DNA from: Candidatus Bathycorpusculum hydrogenotrophicum
GTDB lineage: Archaea > Thermoproteota > Bathyarchaeia > Bathyarchaeales > Bathycorpusculaceae
Assembly: GCA_009783705.1 (NCBI GenBank)
Contig: WRCX01000002.1
Coordinates: forward strand, 1-64,000
Length of the DNA stretch: 64,000 nucleotides
Direction: 5' to 3'
The notes under the pieces are model-generated. The model was not told the DNA's origin. It searched no databases and saw only the letters and a list, made by a program, of their open reading frames with translations. Shown one piece after another: positions 41,333-51,080 of this stretch (positions are counted from its first letter, which is position 1; each line of letters begins with the position of its first letter). Position numbers and translations under genes: made by a program.

Positions 41333-42463
41333 CTAAGCGTTTTTGCGCAGTTTAAAGACAAAGAATAAACCACCAGCAACAACACCGATTGTTAGAACTA
41401 TTATGGCTACAACAGATCCTGTTAAGAAATCCCAGGTACCATCAGAAGATGGAGAAGACACTGAAGGCAGAGCACTACCATAACCAGCGGGTACATATTG
41501 CATGTTTACTTCATGATTGTCAATACGACCAAATATGTATAAAACATCATCAACCACGGCTACATCACAAACGGAAAAGTCAGGCATATCTTTGGCAGTT
41601 GACCAAGCATCTTTTACAAGATCATATACCCAAATGATGGACTGTCCCGTTTTAAAGCCTAAGACATAGATATTTTTAGGTGTATAAACACCAGTCGTTG
41701 CTCCAGTAGCCATAATGTTACCGTGAACACCTATTTCTTGTGTTTTCCCTTCACTCCATATATCAGTTTTTGGATCATAAATCAGAACATGCACATTATT
41801 GGGACGATCATAGGGATAGGCTGATTCGACTACATAAAAGATCAGCAATTTATCATCCATCACAGCTGAAACTATACCATGCCGGGGCTCTATGTAGGGT
41901 ATTTGGGTTTTTTCAATAAATGAATCCTCAGCGGGATCATACACAAACAACGCATAAAGATCTATAAGAAAAATTTTTCCATCCACAACATATGCTTGCA
42001 TATTACGCGAATATAGTCGAAACGGTAGGTTATAGTTTTTAGTACTCCAGCTATCAGTAGCTGGATCATAAACCTCAACCACACAGCTAAACAAAGGTGA
42101 ATTGTCTATACAGTAAATTTTGTCGTGATACACTGTAATGGCAAAAGAAGCTTTAGGTGTTGGCATAGGTTCCAAAGTGACCCATGTATCAGTCAAAAGA
42201 TCATATCGTTCAGTAGTGTCAAGAAAATGTTCAGTGATATAACCCAAGGGGGGCTCACCTACTGTTTCGTAATAGAAACCGCCAATAGCATAAATTTTCC
42301 CATCAAAAGCAACAACCCTAAACCATTTCCGTTCCTGATTAGGGGGCGTTTTTGTATTCCAAGAATCCTCAACTAACTCTGATGCAGAAACCGGATTGAG
42401 TGCTGTTACAAATGATCCACTTATAAACAAAAAAATCAACACAATCGAAATGAGTTTATTCAT
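41333..42463 (-). CDS. Secreted kelch-repeat protein, C-terminally anchored
   Basis: It starts with a signal peptide (MNKLISIVLIFLFISGSFVTALNPVSASE), followed by about six kelch-type blades, each with the hallmark of a dipeptide Gly/aromatic pattern (DGKIYAIGGFYYET, TERYDLLTDTWVTLEPMP, VEVYDPATDSWSTK, LIYDPKTDIWSEG, WVYDLVKDAWSTAKDMP). It ends in a membrane segment (SVVAIIVLTIGVVAGGLFFVF) and a basic tail. I begin at ATG 42463 rather than 13 codons upstream, because the signal peptide then starts at residue 1. It is an extracellular beta-propeller, probably for binding; no enzyme motif is seen. Confidence 0.88.
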   Translation of the reverse strand: MNKLISIVLIFLFISGSFVTALNPVSASELVEDSWNTKTPPNQERKWFRVVAFDGKIYAIGGFYYETVGEPPLGYITEHFLDTTERYDLLTDTWVTLEPMPTPKASFAITVYHDKIYCIDNSPLFSCVVEVYDPATDSWSTKNYNLPFRLYSRNMQAYVVDGKIFLIDLYALFVYDPAEDSFIEKTQIPYIEPRHGIVSAVMDDKLLIFYVVESAYPYDRPNNVHVLIYDPKTDIWSEGKTQEIGVHGNIMATGATTGVYTPKNIYVLGFKTGQSIIWVYDLVKDAWSTAKDMPDFSVCDVAVVDDVLYIFGRIDNHEVNMQYVPAGYGSALPSVSSPSSDGTWDFLTGSVVAIIVLTIGVVAGGLFFVFKLRKNA

Positions 42464-42688
42464 GCTTCCACGAAATATATTTTGATTTTTTCGATATAAC
42501 ATTTACTGCAAATCGCTTTTGAGATAAAAAAACACTAAGCGGCCTAATCTTACAGAGTAGTTTAGGGTTTCAAACGGAGAGGGTTTAGAATATAGCGGTA
42601 TCTTGCAGGTAGTTCTTATCAGTTCTTAGGGCTATCTCGGCTTTTGTTAACTCGTTACCAAGATATGCAGAATGATCCAATTTTGAAA

Positions 42689-44146
42689 CTATGCCCATTT
42701 CCAAAATTTTTGCATACACTGCCTGAGCTGTTTTGCCTTTGATAACATTGAGAGGTTCATTGGATTGTTCATAGAGTAATGTATGGCAACTATCAGATGG
42801 TCAATGTGGTCTATAAAAATTCTAAAAGTACCCAAGTGATCAAGGAGTGCAGGTTCGACTTTTTCAGGGGCAATAATAACGCACTTGGCGAGAGTTTCTA
42901 TGTTTCTATTGTAGGGTTCTTCGTGGGCGCGTTTGTCTTTGAGAATCAAAAGGTCGATACCTAGGTCTTTTGGGATGGAGTTACGTTTTTTAGCTAGAAA
43001 CATCATTTTTGCGGCAATAACTTCCTCAGCTACAGTCCCTTTAGCTTTGTTGCTTTTCTCGGTTGCTAAGAGGATACCCCCGCTTATTTCTGCTGAGAGA
43101 CGGGTCAAAACTGCATTTAGGCCCACAGAGTCTGCGTCAAAGAGCTCAGTTACATTGGAAATACCCACAAACAGGGGTACCGCAGGATTTTTTTGGGCGA
43201 ACTCTTTGAAAGCAAGAAAGGAGTTGAGAATTTCTTGGGGATCTAAAATCAAGTCCGCTAGGATGTTATTTACGCCTAGGCTTTGGGCTTTGGTTATAAT
43301 TTGTTCAAGGAATTGGACGCGTTCAGAGACATTTTTTGGAATGTAGCCTATGTTTTGGTTAGTGGGGATAACAACCAGGGGGATATCTTTGATGAAGGGG
43401 GCTATGGCGTCGAGATTGCCTGCATCAGCACTCAAAACTAGTTGTGCACCGGCTTTCACTGCAGCGTTAATTTCCTCTGGATCAAGCGAATCTATACTTA
43501 CAGGTAAATTGGTAACTTCTCTAACCCAGTGGATCAGCTGTGCGGCTTTTTGGGGTTGGGATTCACCTGCAGCCATACCCACATCGATAAAATCCGCACC
43601 TGCCAAAGCAAAACGGCGGGCGATTTGTTGAACAGTTTCTTTGTCCATCAGGGCGGCGTCTACGATTTCGGCAAGCACTCGCAGGGGGAAATCTTTGCCG
43701 ACCGCCACACCGCCTACCAGCATGTTACCGGGGTTTTTGAGCAGGATGGTGCGTTGGTTTTCAACTTTTTCTATTTCTGCCAGAGCTTTGGCAGTCAGTT
43801 GCTGCTGGAGCAACTCATCAGCGGGGGTGGTTGTTGAGAGTTTCACTTCACCGAGTAGATCTAGCACTACTGAGAGATCTGCGGCATATTTGGGGCCCTT
43901 ATAGGCTGGGATACCTAGGGCGTGGGTGATTGCGGCGGTGTCGCCTCTTAGTAATCCAGGGGTTAGGATCAGGTTGAAGCTGGTGAGGTTTTTTTTGTTT
44001 TTTAAGCTCTCAATGATGGCTTTGGGGGTTAAAAAGGCGGCAACTGCTGTTTTTAGGGTAACAACTTCGGTTTCGATTGGACTTTGTTTAGCGTATGTAC
44101 TAACGACTTCTGTTGCTAGTTGTCCTGTGACAAGAAGCACCTTCAT
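42689..44146 (-). CDS. Dihydropteroate synthase-like protein (methanopterin type)
   Basis: A 485-residue protein of the archaeal DHPS-related family (DUF6513 N-terminus plus DHPS-like barrel). The N-terminal 150 residues carry VLLVTGQLATEVV and ILTPGLLRGD; the barrel shows GGVAVGKDFPLRVLAEIVDAAL, GADFIDVGMAAGESQPQ, LPVSIDSLDPEEINAAVKAGAQLVLSAD, NILADLILDPQEI and PLFVGISNVTELFDADSVGLNAVL. These proteins are proposed to form the pterin-arylamine bond of tetrahydromethanopterin. It is separated by two bases from the RFAP synthase gene, whose product is the other substrate, which supports that role. Confidence 0.85.
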   Translation of the reverse strand: MKVLLVTGQLATEVVSTYAKQSPIETEVVTLKTAVAAFLTPKAIIESLKNKKNLTSFNLILTPGLLRGDTAAITHALGIPAYKGPKYAADLSVVLDLLGEVKLSTTTPADELLQQQLTAKALAEIEKVENQRTILLKNPGNMLVGGVAVGKDFPLRVLAEIVDAALMDKETVQQIARRFALAGADFIDVGMAAGESQPQKAAQLIHWVREVTNLPVSIDSLDPEEINAAVKAGAQLVLSADAGNLDAIAPFIKDIPLVVIPTNQNIGYIPKNVSERVQFLEQIITKAQSLGVNNILADLILDPQEILNSFLAFKEFAQKNPAVPLFVGISNVTELFDADSVGLNAVLTRLSAEISGGILLATEKSNKAKGTVAEEVIAAKMMFLAKKRNSIPKDLGIDLLILKDKRAHEEPYNRNIETLAKCVIIAPEKVEPALLDHLGTFRIFIDHIDHLIVAIHYSMNNPMNLSMLSKAKQLRQCMQKFWKWA

Positions 44147-44148
44147 GG

Positions 44149-45114
44149 TTAATCCTCGATTTGGATGGTTGCACCTTTGTTATTGGCTTGGGCGATGAAT
44201 GCTTCTCCGCCGGTATTGGCTTTGAGGTGGTCTTGGACTTTAGTTAGAAAGGTGGTTGCTTGTTGTCGTTTTACGATTGCATAGAGGGCGGGTCCCCAAG
44301 AGCTCTGGCCAACGCCGTAGGCGCCTTGTTGTTGCATAAATTCGATGCATTTTGTGGCTTGGGGTTTGGCGTAGGTTCCACCTTGGGCCTGGGCAAAGTG
44401 ATTGCCGGTTAGAACTTGGATTTCTGTGAGTGCAACTCCAAAGGTTTCGATGTCTTGCTCGGCTATGGCGGGTAACAGTTTGAGCATAATTAAACGGCAG
44501 ATCTGGCCCACGTCTTGGGCGGGCATGGTTGTGAGTTTGTTAAAGGCTTGTTTTTCTTCAGAGCTTGCTAAGCCTTTGGGCTGGTTGGGGGAGGCCACAA
44601 TAAAGCACCAATCCTCAGGGAAAGGTTGATGATAAATTAGTGGAGGAGCTTGGTTGGTTTTTGGGTTTTTGCCGCCATCTACTACAAATCCGCCATACTC
44701 AAAGATGCTGGTGCCAACACTTGTGCGCTTGGCACGACCAACACTTGCTGCAAGCTCGGGTACAGATGCTTTAAGATTTGAGATTTTTGCGAGTGCAACA
44801 GCTATGGCTAGGGCAAGTTGGGTGCCTGAGCCTAATCCGCTATGGCAGGGGATGGTTTGGGCGATGTGTAGATGTACTTTGGGTGATAGGTGATATTTTG
44901 TTGAGAAATGGTTAGTTATTTCTTGGGCGAGATCGGTTTTTTCTCCAGTAATTTTGAGGTCGGCTGCGCTTTGGGCGTTGATTATGACGTTTGGATGGTC
45001 TATACCAACGCCTAAACCGCCAAACATTCGGCCTAAGTCTCCGTTCATATCAATCAGGCCTAGGTGGAGTCTTGCGGGGGTTTTGAGATATATTTTTATG
45101 GGGTTTGCCTCCAT
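44149..45114 (-). CDS. mptG: RFAP synthase (MptG)
   Basis: Beta-ribofuranosylaminobenzene 5'-phosphate synthase of the GHMP-kinase-like family. It condenses phosphoribosyl pyrophosphate with 4-hydroxybenzoate or p-aminobenzoate at the start of the methanopterin arm. Motifs: TPARLHLGLIDMNGDLGRMFGGLGVGI, PCHSGLGSGTQLALAIAVALA, RAKRTSVGTSIFEYGGFVVDGG and GVGQSSWGPALYAIV. It overlaps the DUF447 gene upstream by 19 bases and is two bases from the DHPS-like gene. Confidence 0.92.
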   Translation of the reverse strand: MEANPIKIYLKTPARLHLGLIDMNGDLGRMFGGLGVGIDHPNVIINAQSAADLKITGEKTDLAQEITNHFSTKYHLSPKVHLHIAQTIPCHSGLGSGTQLALAIAVALAKISNLKASVPELAASVGRAKRTSVGTSIFEYGGFVVDGGKNPKTNQAPPLIYHQPFPEDWCFIVASPNQPKGLASSEEKQAFNKLTTMPAQDVGQICRLIMLKLLPAIAEQDIETFGVALTEIQVLTGNHFAQAQGGTYAKPQATKCIEFMQQQGAYGVGQSSWGPALYAIVKRQQATTFLTKVQDHLKANTGGEAFIAQANNKGATIQIED

Positions 45115-45779
45115 AGCAGGATTTGTTTTTGCAGATTTGCCATCACAGTTGTGTAGGTGCTGTTGGGTGCCACACGTTCTACAATTTGTGCGTAGTCAAA
45201 GATTTGCTCGGTTAACTTGATGATTTCGGTTTGTTTTTGGGAGTTTGTGAGATAGGTTTCTATGCGGGTGGCATGTATAAGTGCCTCAAGCGTCAATGCC
45301 AAAGCACGGCTATATAGTTGAGGCGTTCCAACCAGGGAAGTGGTTTGGTGTTTGATGCTACAGGTAACTATGGTTTTTTCATTGTTGAGAGGTTTAAAGT
45401 CAACCACAGAGACTTCAAGGGCAACCTCGGCGGCTCGTAGTTTTTTTGCGGTCACAACCTCTGAGGGGACAAACCACTCCAAGGGAACGCTTCCGGGGGG
45501 ATTTGTTTTTTTGAATACCGTTTTGTAGAAGAGTTCTATGTCGTGGGTAAAGTTTATGACGGCACATCGGGTGGTCTTTAGGTTCTGCAGGGTTTTTGAG
45601 GTGTTAAAAATTGTTAGAGACAGGTGTTGTTCGTCCTGTATGGTTATACCCATGGGTGCCGCGTTGGATGTGGAATCGGAATTTAGGGTAGAGACAATGG
45701 ATTCATAGATGACATCTTTTTGGAATCCAAATGTGGACAATTGCCCTAAATCAGCTTGGAATCGCACAGACATGAGCAT
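45096..45779 (-). CDS. DUF447 family protein
   Basis: A 227-residue archaeal protein of the DUF447 group: YESIVSTLNSD, NAAPMGITIQDEQHLSLTIFNTSKTLQNLKTTRCAVINFTHD resembles a flavin-binding split barrel, and a helical C-terminal part follows (ALTLEALIHATRIETYL). It heads the operon with MptG and the DHPS-like gene, so a role in methanopterin or related cofactor synthesis is likely but unproved. Confidence 0.8.
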   Translation of the reverse strand: MLMSVRFQADLGQLSTFGFQKDVIYESIVSTLNSDSTSNAAPMGITIQDEQHLSLTIFNTSKTLQNLKTTRCAVINFTHDIELFYKTVFKKTNPPGSVPLEWFVPSEVVTAKKLRAAEVALEVSVVDFKPLNNEKTIVTCSIKHQTTSLVGTPQLYSRALALTLEALIHATRIETYLTNSQKQTEIIKLTEQIFDYAQIVERVAPNSTYTTVMANLQKQILLWRQTP

Positions 45780-45940
45780 TCCCGTTCAATCGAATGTAAA
45801 ATTTTACAGTTAGTTAAATAATAAAAGTTTTGCCGCCAAACCACCAAGTTATCCGCCTAAAATAAAATACCAACCCACCAACAAACTTGAGCTTAGCACA
45901 ACAACCAGGTTGGAGGGGTTAAGAGGTGGTGGTTGTTTTA

Positions 45941-48742
45941 TCATTGTTTTTTGTTGCGGCGTTTGTCGGCTTTTTCTTGTCTTACGCGGCGTTGTTCTTT
46001 GATGAGGGGTATGTTGTCAAAAAGGCGACCGATTTCGCGTACTGCAGTGGGCAACAAAGTTAGGCCCAGCACGACTATCCAATGGAAGCCGCTGATGGTG
46101 GTGAGGCCAAAGATTTGACCGATGGGCAGAGCAACCATTAATGCGAAGGTGATCAGCATAGCGACTGCACCGATAAGCAGGGGCTTGTTGTTTCTAACGG
46201 GGGTCTTAAAGACAGAGTTGGAGCTACGAACATGGAACACATGCACTATTGAGGTCAAGCCGGTAATTAGAAACGCCATAGTCTGACCCAACAACGCTGA
46301 GGGAGCAACTGCGCCGGGCAAGACAACAAAGGCGCCTATGTAGTAGCCTATCAAGACAGTAACCGAGCAGGCAATGGTCTGACGAAGAATCAGATGCAGC
46401 AACTCGTCGCTAAAGAAACTTTCATTACGCTTTATGGGCTTTTTATCCATCAATTTAGGATCAAAGGCTTCACGGGAAAGATTAATCCCCGGAATACCAT
46501 CACCCACCAAGTTAATCAACAACAACATAACTGGAGTTAACAAAATACCCCAGCCAGCCATCTGCGCAAAAATCATGATGATAATCTCACTCATGTTGCA
46601 GACTAGGAGGAAATTGATGGTCTTTTTGATGTTAGCATAGACATTTCGGCCCTCACCCACAGCCTCAACAATAGTCGCAAAATTATCATCAACTAGGATC
46701 ATATCTGAAGCACTCTTAGCAACCTCAGTCCCGGTCTTGCCCATCGCAATCCCAATATCAGCCGCCTTTAGCGCAGGCGCATCATTTACGCCATCGCCTG
46801 TCATGGCTACAACTTCACCATTTGCCTGCCAAGCCTTTACAATACGAATCTTATCCTCAGGCGTCACGCGGGCATAGACAGAATAGTTTCTAACGGTGTC
46901 ATTTAATTCGGTATCAGACATTTCTGCAAGATGCGCACCAGTCATGACATGGCGACCTTCTTGGAGAATGCCCAAGTTGGTGGCAATTGCACCTGCCGTT
47001 GTGGCATGATCACCCGTAATCATTACGGTGCGAATACCTGCGGCTTTGGCCTTTGCTATAGCAACAGCGGCTTCGGGACGTGGCGGATCAATTAGACCAA
47101 TAAGACCCACCAAGTTGGAATCCGGCTCCACTTCCTCTAAATGATCCTGATCGGGTAGTTGGTCAATTTTTTTAGAAGATAAGCCTATGACGCGTAAGGC
47201 GTGTTCAGCAAAGCCGTCATGTACAGCTCGTGCGATGGGCAGATCATTAGCAACAGATTCTGCGGAGAAGGTCAGGTAGTCTAGTGCGCCTTTGGTTAGT
47301 ACAAGGTACCCTCCGGTTTTGACCTTGAAGATAACTGACATGCGTTTGCGATCTGAGGAGAAGGGGATTTCTGCGACTCTTTGATAGGTTTCCTCATCTA
47401 TGTGGTAGCCTTTTTCGTTAAAAAGCCGAAGTATACCCACATCAGTGGCGTTACCCAGATATTTCTTCTCGCCGCTTGGGGTGGTCTCATAGGTGGCGTT
47501 GCTTGCCATTACCAAATATTTGAGGAACCGGCTTTGCTCTTCAGAGAAGGTGGTATCGTCTGCGAAGGGTTCACCGCCGCATACCCAGAGCTGTTTAACT
47601 GCCATACGGTTTTGGGTAAGGGTTCCGGTTTTATCAGAGGAAATAACCGAAGTATTACCTAAGGTCTCTACAGCTGGAAGTTTTCGGATCAAAGCATTCT
47701 TTTTAACCATTTTTTGAACGCCGTTTGTCAGAGTCAGCGTAACAATCAAAGCCAGCATCTCAGGAACCGCCGCCACAGCCAAAGAGATAGCAACCAACAA
47801 CATGGTGGGTAGATCAGTACCGCTTCGCAGACCCACCGCCATTAAGAAAAACGCAGATATGATGGCAATCCAGCAGATAGTTTTGCCGAGCTGATCTAGG
47901 CGTATTTGCAGAGGGGTTTTCATGCGTTTGCTACCGCTTAGAAAACCAGCGATTTTACCCATCTGAGTTTTCATACCGGTAGTGGTAACTACGGCAGTGC
48001 CGCGGCCTGCGGTGACCACACAACCCGTAAAGACCATGTTGTGTTGATCACCCAACGAAGCATTACCAGAAGTGGTAAACAGTGCATCTTTTTCTGCGGG
48101 TTCGCTCTCACCTGTTAGGGCGGATTCGTCAGAGAAAAACCCGGTGGATTCAATTAATCTAGCATCTGCAGGAACAACGTTTCCAGTTTCCAAAATGACG
48201 ATGTCACCGGGTACCAATTCGGTAGCGTCAATGCTTTTCTTAACCCCCTCACGTATAACAACACAAGAGGGTGCGCTTAGTTTTTCTAAGGCTTCCAGAG
48301 CTTTCTCAGCTTTACCCTCATGAGTAATTGCCAAAATTAGATTCAAAATCACAACTGATAGGATGACGATGGGTTCAACAAACCCCGAGTCCTCAAAGAT
48401 AGCCATAGCAAAGGAGAGCACTACTGCAATCAGCAAAACAATGATGGAGACATCTTTTAGCTGGTGGAGAATTTTTTGAGGTAAACCTTCCTTTTTTGGG
48501 GGCTGCAAAACATTTTTTCCATGCCTTTCTTGGCGCTTACCAACTTGAGCTTCAGATAACCCCTGCTCAGGAGTCACATCCAACGTTTCTAACACTGAGG
48601 AAACATCTGATTCGTACCAGTTGGTGTGATCCTGATTTCTATTTTCTATGATTAACTCAACCTTTAACAATATGCCACTATAAGAACATATTAGAAACAA
48701 CAACCCGTAAGCGTAGTATATATCAGCTTGCCATGTGTGCAC
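45941..48742 (-). CDS. P-type cation ATPase, Ca2+/Mg2+-like
   Basis: A 933-residue P2-type ATPase. It has a cation-transporter N-terminal domain (WYESDVSSVLETLDVTPEQGLSEAQVGKRQERHGKN), TGES (about 207), the transport motif PEML in TM4, phosphorylation site SSDKTGTLTQ (about 369), TGDHATTA, GDGVNDAPALKAADIGIAMG (about 648) and a C-terminal domain with six hydrophobic segments. The motif set fits ATP-driven Ca2+ (or Mg2+) transport across the cytoplasmic membrane. The first 30 residues (MHTWQADIYYAYGLLFLICSY) are unusual, and the true start may lie near VELIIENRNQ. It is a single gene. Confidence 0.9.
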   Translation of the reverse strand: MHTWQADIYYAYGLLFLICSYSGILLKVELIIENRNQDHTNWYESDVSSVLETLDVTPEQGLSEAQVGKRQERHGKNVLQPPKKEGLPQKILHQLKDVSIIVLLIAVVLSFAMAIFEDSGFVEPIVILSVVILNLILAITHEGKAEKALEALEKLSAPSCVVIREGVKKSIDATELVPGDIVILETGNVVPADARLIESTGFFSDESALTGESEPAEKDALFTTSGNASLGDQHNMVFTGCVVTAGRGTAVVTTTGMKTQMGKIAGFLSGSKRMKTPLQIRLDQLGKTICWIAIISAFFLMAVGLRSGTDLPTMLLVAISLAVAAVPEMLALIVTLTLTNGVQKMVKKNALIRKLPAVETLGNTSVISSDKTGTLTQNRMAVKQLWVCGGEPFADDTTFSEEQSRFLKYLVMASNATYETTPSGEKKYLGNATDVGILRLFNEKGYHIDEETYQRVAEIPFSSDRKRMSVIFKVKTGGYLVLTKGALDYLTFSAESVANDLPIARAVHDGFAEHALRVIGLSSKKIDQLPDQDHLEEVEPDSNLVGLIGLIDPPRPEAAVAIAKAKAAGIRTVMITGDHATTAGAIATNLGILQEGRHVMTGAHLAEMSDTELNDTVRNYSVYARVTPEDKIRIVKAWQANGEVVAMTGDGVNDAPALKAADIGIAMGKTGTEVAKSASDMILVDDNFATIVEAVGEGRNVYANIKKTINFLLVCNMSEIIIMIFAQMAGWGILLTPVMLLLINLVGDGIPGINLSREAFDPKLMDKKPIKRNESFFSDELLHLILRQTIACSVTVLIGYYIGAFVVLPGAVAPSALLGQTMAFLITGLTSIVHVFHVRSSNSVFKTPVRNNKPLLIGAVAMLITFALMVALPIGQIFGLTTISGFHWIVVLGLTLLPTAVREIGRLFDNIPLIKEQRRVRQEKADKRRNKKQ

Positions 48743-48835
48743 ACCATTTCCATGATACTACGCAAAACCTTGGTTACAACACTTTTCAGAAACAAAGATC
48801 ACCTACTGAACAACAGAAAAGATTGAAAAAAGAGA

Positions 48836-49906
48836 CTAGGCTTGTTGCTCAGCTAGATGGGTTAGCTGCATTAGGGCTTTGCCTGAACTGAGTGCTTGGC
48901 GTGCTTGCTCCATGCCATCTTTGTAGGAAGTGCTTGTGCCAGAAGCATACAGAGCCGCGGCAGCATTCATACAAAACAAATCGGCTAGAGGATCATTATA
49001 ATCGCCTGAGAGGACGCGTTTGATAGCGGCGGCATTGTCGTAGGCTTTGTTGTAGGAAGCGATGTCAAAAGTGGCATGGGTTTTTATGCCAAAATCTTCG
49101 GGGTGGACAGTATAGGTTTGGATTTTATTGTTTTTTAATTCAACGACTCGTGTTGGACCGCAGGGTGAGAACTCATCAATGCCAAGCGCAGGATCGTGGC
49201 CGGTAACCATGCCATAGGGAGCTATCGCACTGTTAAGACCGATTTCTTTCAAGATGGCAATTAGTTGATCACATACTTGAGGGGCATAGGCCCCAATTAC
49301 TATACAACTGGTGTTCTCACAGGGCATGGTTAGGGGTCCGACAATGTTGAATGCGGAGGTAAAGCGCATGGATTGGATTAGACGGGCCCAGCCGGATTTT
49401 AAGAAGGCCTCCCCGGGCATGTAGCAGATGTTGTGTTTTTCTAAACTTTGTTTTGCTTTACTCATCGGACTTGAGAGATTGACCCCTAAGATCTCAAAGA
49501 TTTCTGAGGCTCCAGAGACACCGGTTACTTTTTTGGCGCCTTTTTTAGCAATCGGAACCCCACAAGCTGAGGCAATAAGTGCAGCAGGAGAGGAGGCATT
49601 AACAGTTTTCATAGCATCGGAGCCTGTGCCAACAATATCGCAGATAGGACCCGTAACGTTGGCTGTGAATTTTTCTGTGTCAAACTTGTCTAGGGCATCC
49701 CAAACGCCGGATAATTCTTCAGTGGTGGGTTTACGAGTAATATGGGCTATCAAAAAAGCACCCTGCTGGAGCTCGGGTTGCTCATTTAGAATGATTTGTC
49801 GATAGGCCTCACAGGATTCTTCTCGAGTCAGAATTTTACCCGCAACAATTTTACAGATTAGTTGACCAAAGGCTCTTAATTTTTCTTCAGTTACCAAATT
49901 TATCAC
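48836..49906 (-). CDS. TrpD-fold phosphoribosyltransferase paralogue A
   Basis: A 356-residue relative of anthranilate phosphoribosyltransferase. The fold markers are present but altered: DIVGTGSDAMKTVNASS (normal GTGGD-x-x-x-T-x-N-x-S), AKKGAKKVTGVSGASEIFEILG (normal KHGNR-x-V-SS-x-x-GSAD), FNIVGPL. Changes at the PRPP-binding Gly-Gly-Asp and the KHGN segment suggest a different substrate, and no other trp genes are nearby. It overlaps the zinc dehydrogenase gene upstream by four bases, so the two probably act in one pathway. Confidence 0.75.
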   Translation of the reverse strand: MINLVTEEKLRAFGQLICKIVAGKILTREESCEAYRQIILNEQPELQQGAFLIAHITRKPTTEELSGVWDALDKFDTEKFTANVTGPICDIVGTGSDAMKTVNASSPAALIASACGVPIAKKGAKKVTGVSGASEIFEILGVNLSSPMSKAKQSLEKHNICYMPGEAFLKSGWARLIQSMRFTSAFNIVGPLTMPCENTSCIVIGAYAPQVCDQLIAILKEIGLNSAIAPYGMVTGHDPALGIDEFSPCGPTRVVELKNNKIQTYTVHPEDFGIKTHATFDIASYNKAYDNAAAIKRVLSGDYNDPLADLFCMNAAAALYASGTSTSYKDGMEQARQALSSGKALMQLTHLAEQQA

Positions 49907-50874
49907 TCCGTTAGGTCTACAACATACTTTAGGGATTGACCAAGCAAAATTTTAGGCAACACCAAAGGAACATTTTCCAGACGGATTATTTTATCAATGA
50001 GAAGCCGTAGGGTTTGAGTGTTTGTTTCTATTATTTTTAGGGCTAGCTTCATTTGGCGTTTTGTGCTACCATAGGCACCAATTAGGGTTAACTGCCGATA
50101 ATGGACTTCATTTAACAATTCGCTTGGGATGGGCGTGTTTTTTGTAAATCCGCTAAATAGGCAATATTTGCCTCCTGGATTTAATTTTGAAATCCCCTCA
50201 ATCAGAGCAGAGGGGTCAGGGGCAGCATTTATAGCAACATCAAAATTGCCAGCGGGGGTATCAGAGAGATAGATGTTTGCTTTTTTGCAGAAGGGGGTTA
50301 CTTGGTTTAGTTTGGCAGAGTTTTTTTCGACAATAAAGGGGTGGGCACCAAAATATTTGCAGGCTAAGCCAAGCATAAGCCCTGCAGGACCGCCGCCAAA
50401 AATGAGAACGGTTTGGTTTTTTTGCAAGTTTACTTGTTCAGTTGCATTTATCGCAGAGGACAGCAATTCGGTCATGCAGGCAATTTCAGGGGGAACGGTT
50501 GGAGGGATTTTTATGAGACTGCGTTTGGGTACTTTTATGTATTGGGCAAATCCGCCATCGATATGAAAACCTATAACTTGGATGTTACTGCAGAGGTTTT
50601 CGGCACCACTTTTGCAGTAGTGGCATTGATTGCAGGTTTTGGCAGGCCAAACCACAAAATTTTCCGCCGGATTGTTGGGTTTATGGCCGCAGATTTCATG
50701 GCCCAATACTCTGGGCAACACTAGATCGCGTTGACCTTGAGACCACATTTTTGCATCCGTTCGACAGACAGAACAATAGGTGACTTTTAGCAGTGTTTCA
50801 GTGCTATCGCAGACGGGGGGTTGGATGTCGATTAGTTGAATTTTTTCTATACCTTCAAGGCGAAGCGCTTTCAT
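49903..50874 (-). CDS. Zinc-dependent MDR dehydrogenase
   Basis: Medium-chain dehydrogenase/reductase. It shows the catalytic zinc Cys in YCSVCRTDAK, GHEICGHK (His/Glu), the four-Cys structural zinc lobe CNQCHYCKSGAENLC, the NAD-binding FGGGPAGLMLGLACKYFG, and a normal C-terminal half. I begin at ATG 50874 (MKALRLEGIEK); the frame extends 12 codons further. It is cotranscribed with the TrpD-fold paralogue A. The substrate is unknown, perhaps a sugar or polyol derivative. Confidence 0.85.
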   Translation of the reverse strand: MKALRLEGIEKIQLIDIQPPVCDSTETLLKVTYCSVCRTDAKMWSQGQRDLVLPRVLGHEICGHKPNNPAENFVVWPAKTCNQCHYCKSGAENLCSNIQVIGFHIDGGFAQYIKVPKRSLIKIPPTVPPEIACMTELLSSAINATEQVNLQKNQTVLIFGGGPAGLMLGLACKYFGAHPFIVEKNSAKLNQVTPFCKKANIYLSDTPAGNFDVAINAAPDPSALIEGISKLNPGGKYCLFSGFTKNTPIPSELLNEVHYRQLTLIGAYGSTKRQMKLALKIIETNTQTLRLLIDKIIRLENVPLVLPKILLGQSLKYVVDLTE

Positions 50875-50926
50875 ATGACTGCCTGTAACACGGTAGAGCA
50901 GAAACCGCATTTAAAACTATCCACCC

Positions 50927-50944
50927 GTATTACATTTGTAATAC
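50927..50944. promoter_or_regulatory. Palindrome between divergent genes
   Basis: GTATTAC-ATTT-GTAATAC is a perfect 7-base palindrome with a 4-base centre, between the divergent dehydrogenase operon and the RIB7-type reductase. It could be an operator for a dimeric regulator. No bound factor is known. Confidence 0.35.
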
Positions 50945-51080
50945 AAAAAAAGTAAAGGAACCAAATTTTTGGAGTACACCACAGACACAATTAAAGCAGA
51001 TCAGTACGGCGAGGTGAGTGATGAGAGAGGTACAGAGCGAGGAGTTAATACAGTACAAGAGTATAACATAGAGGAAGTCT

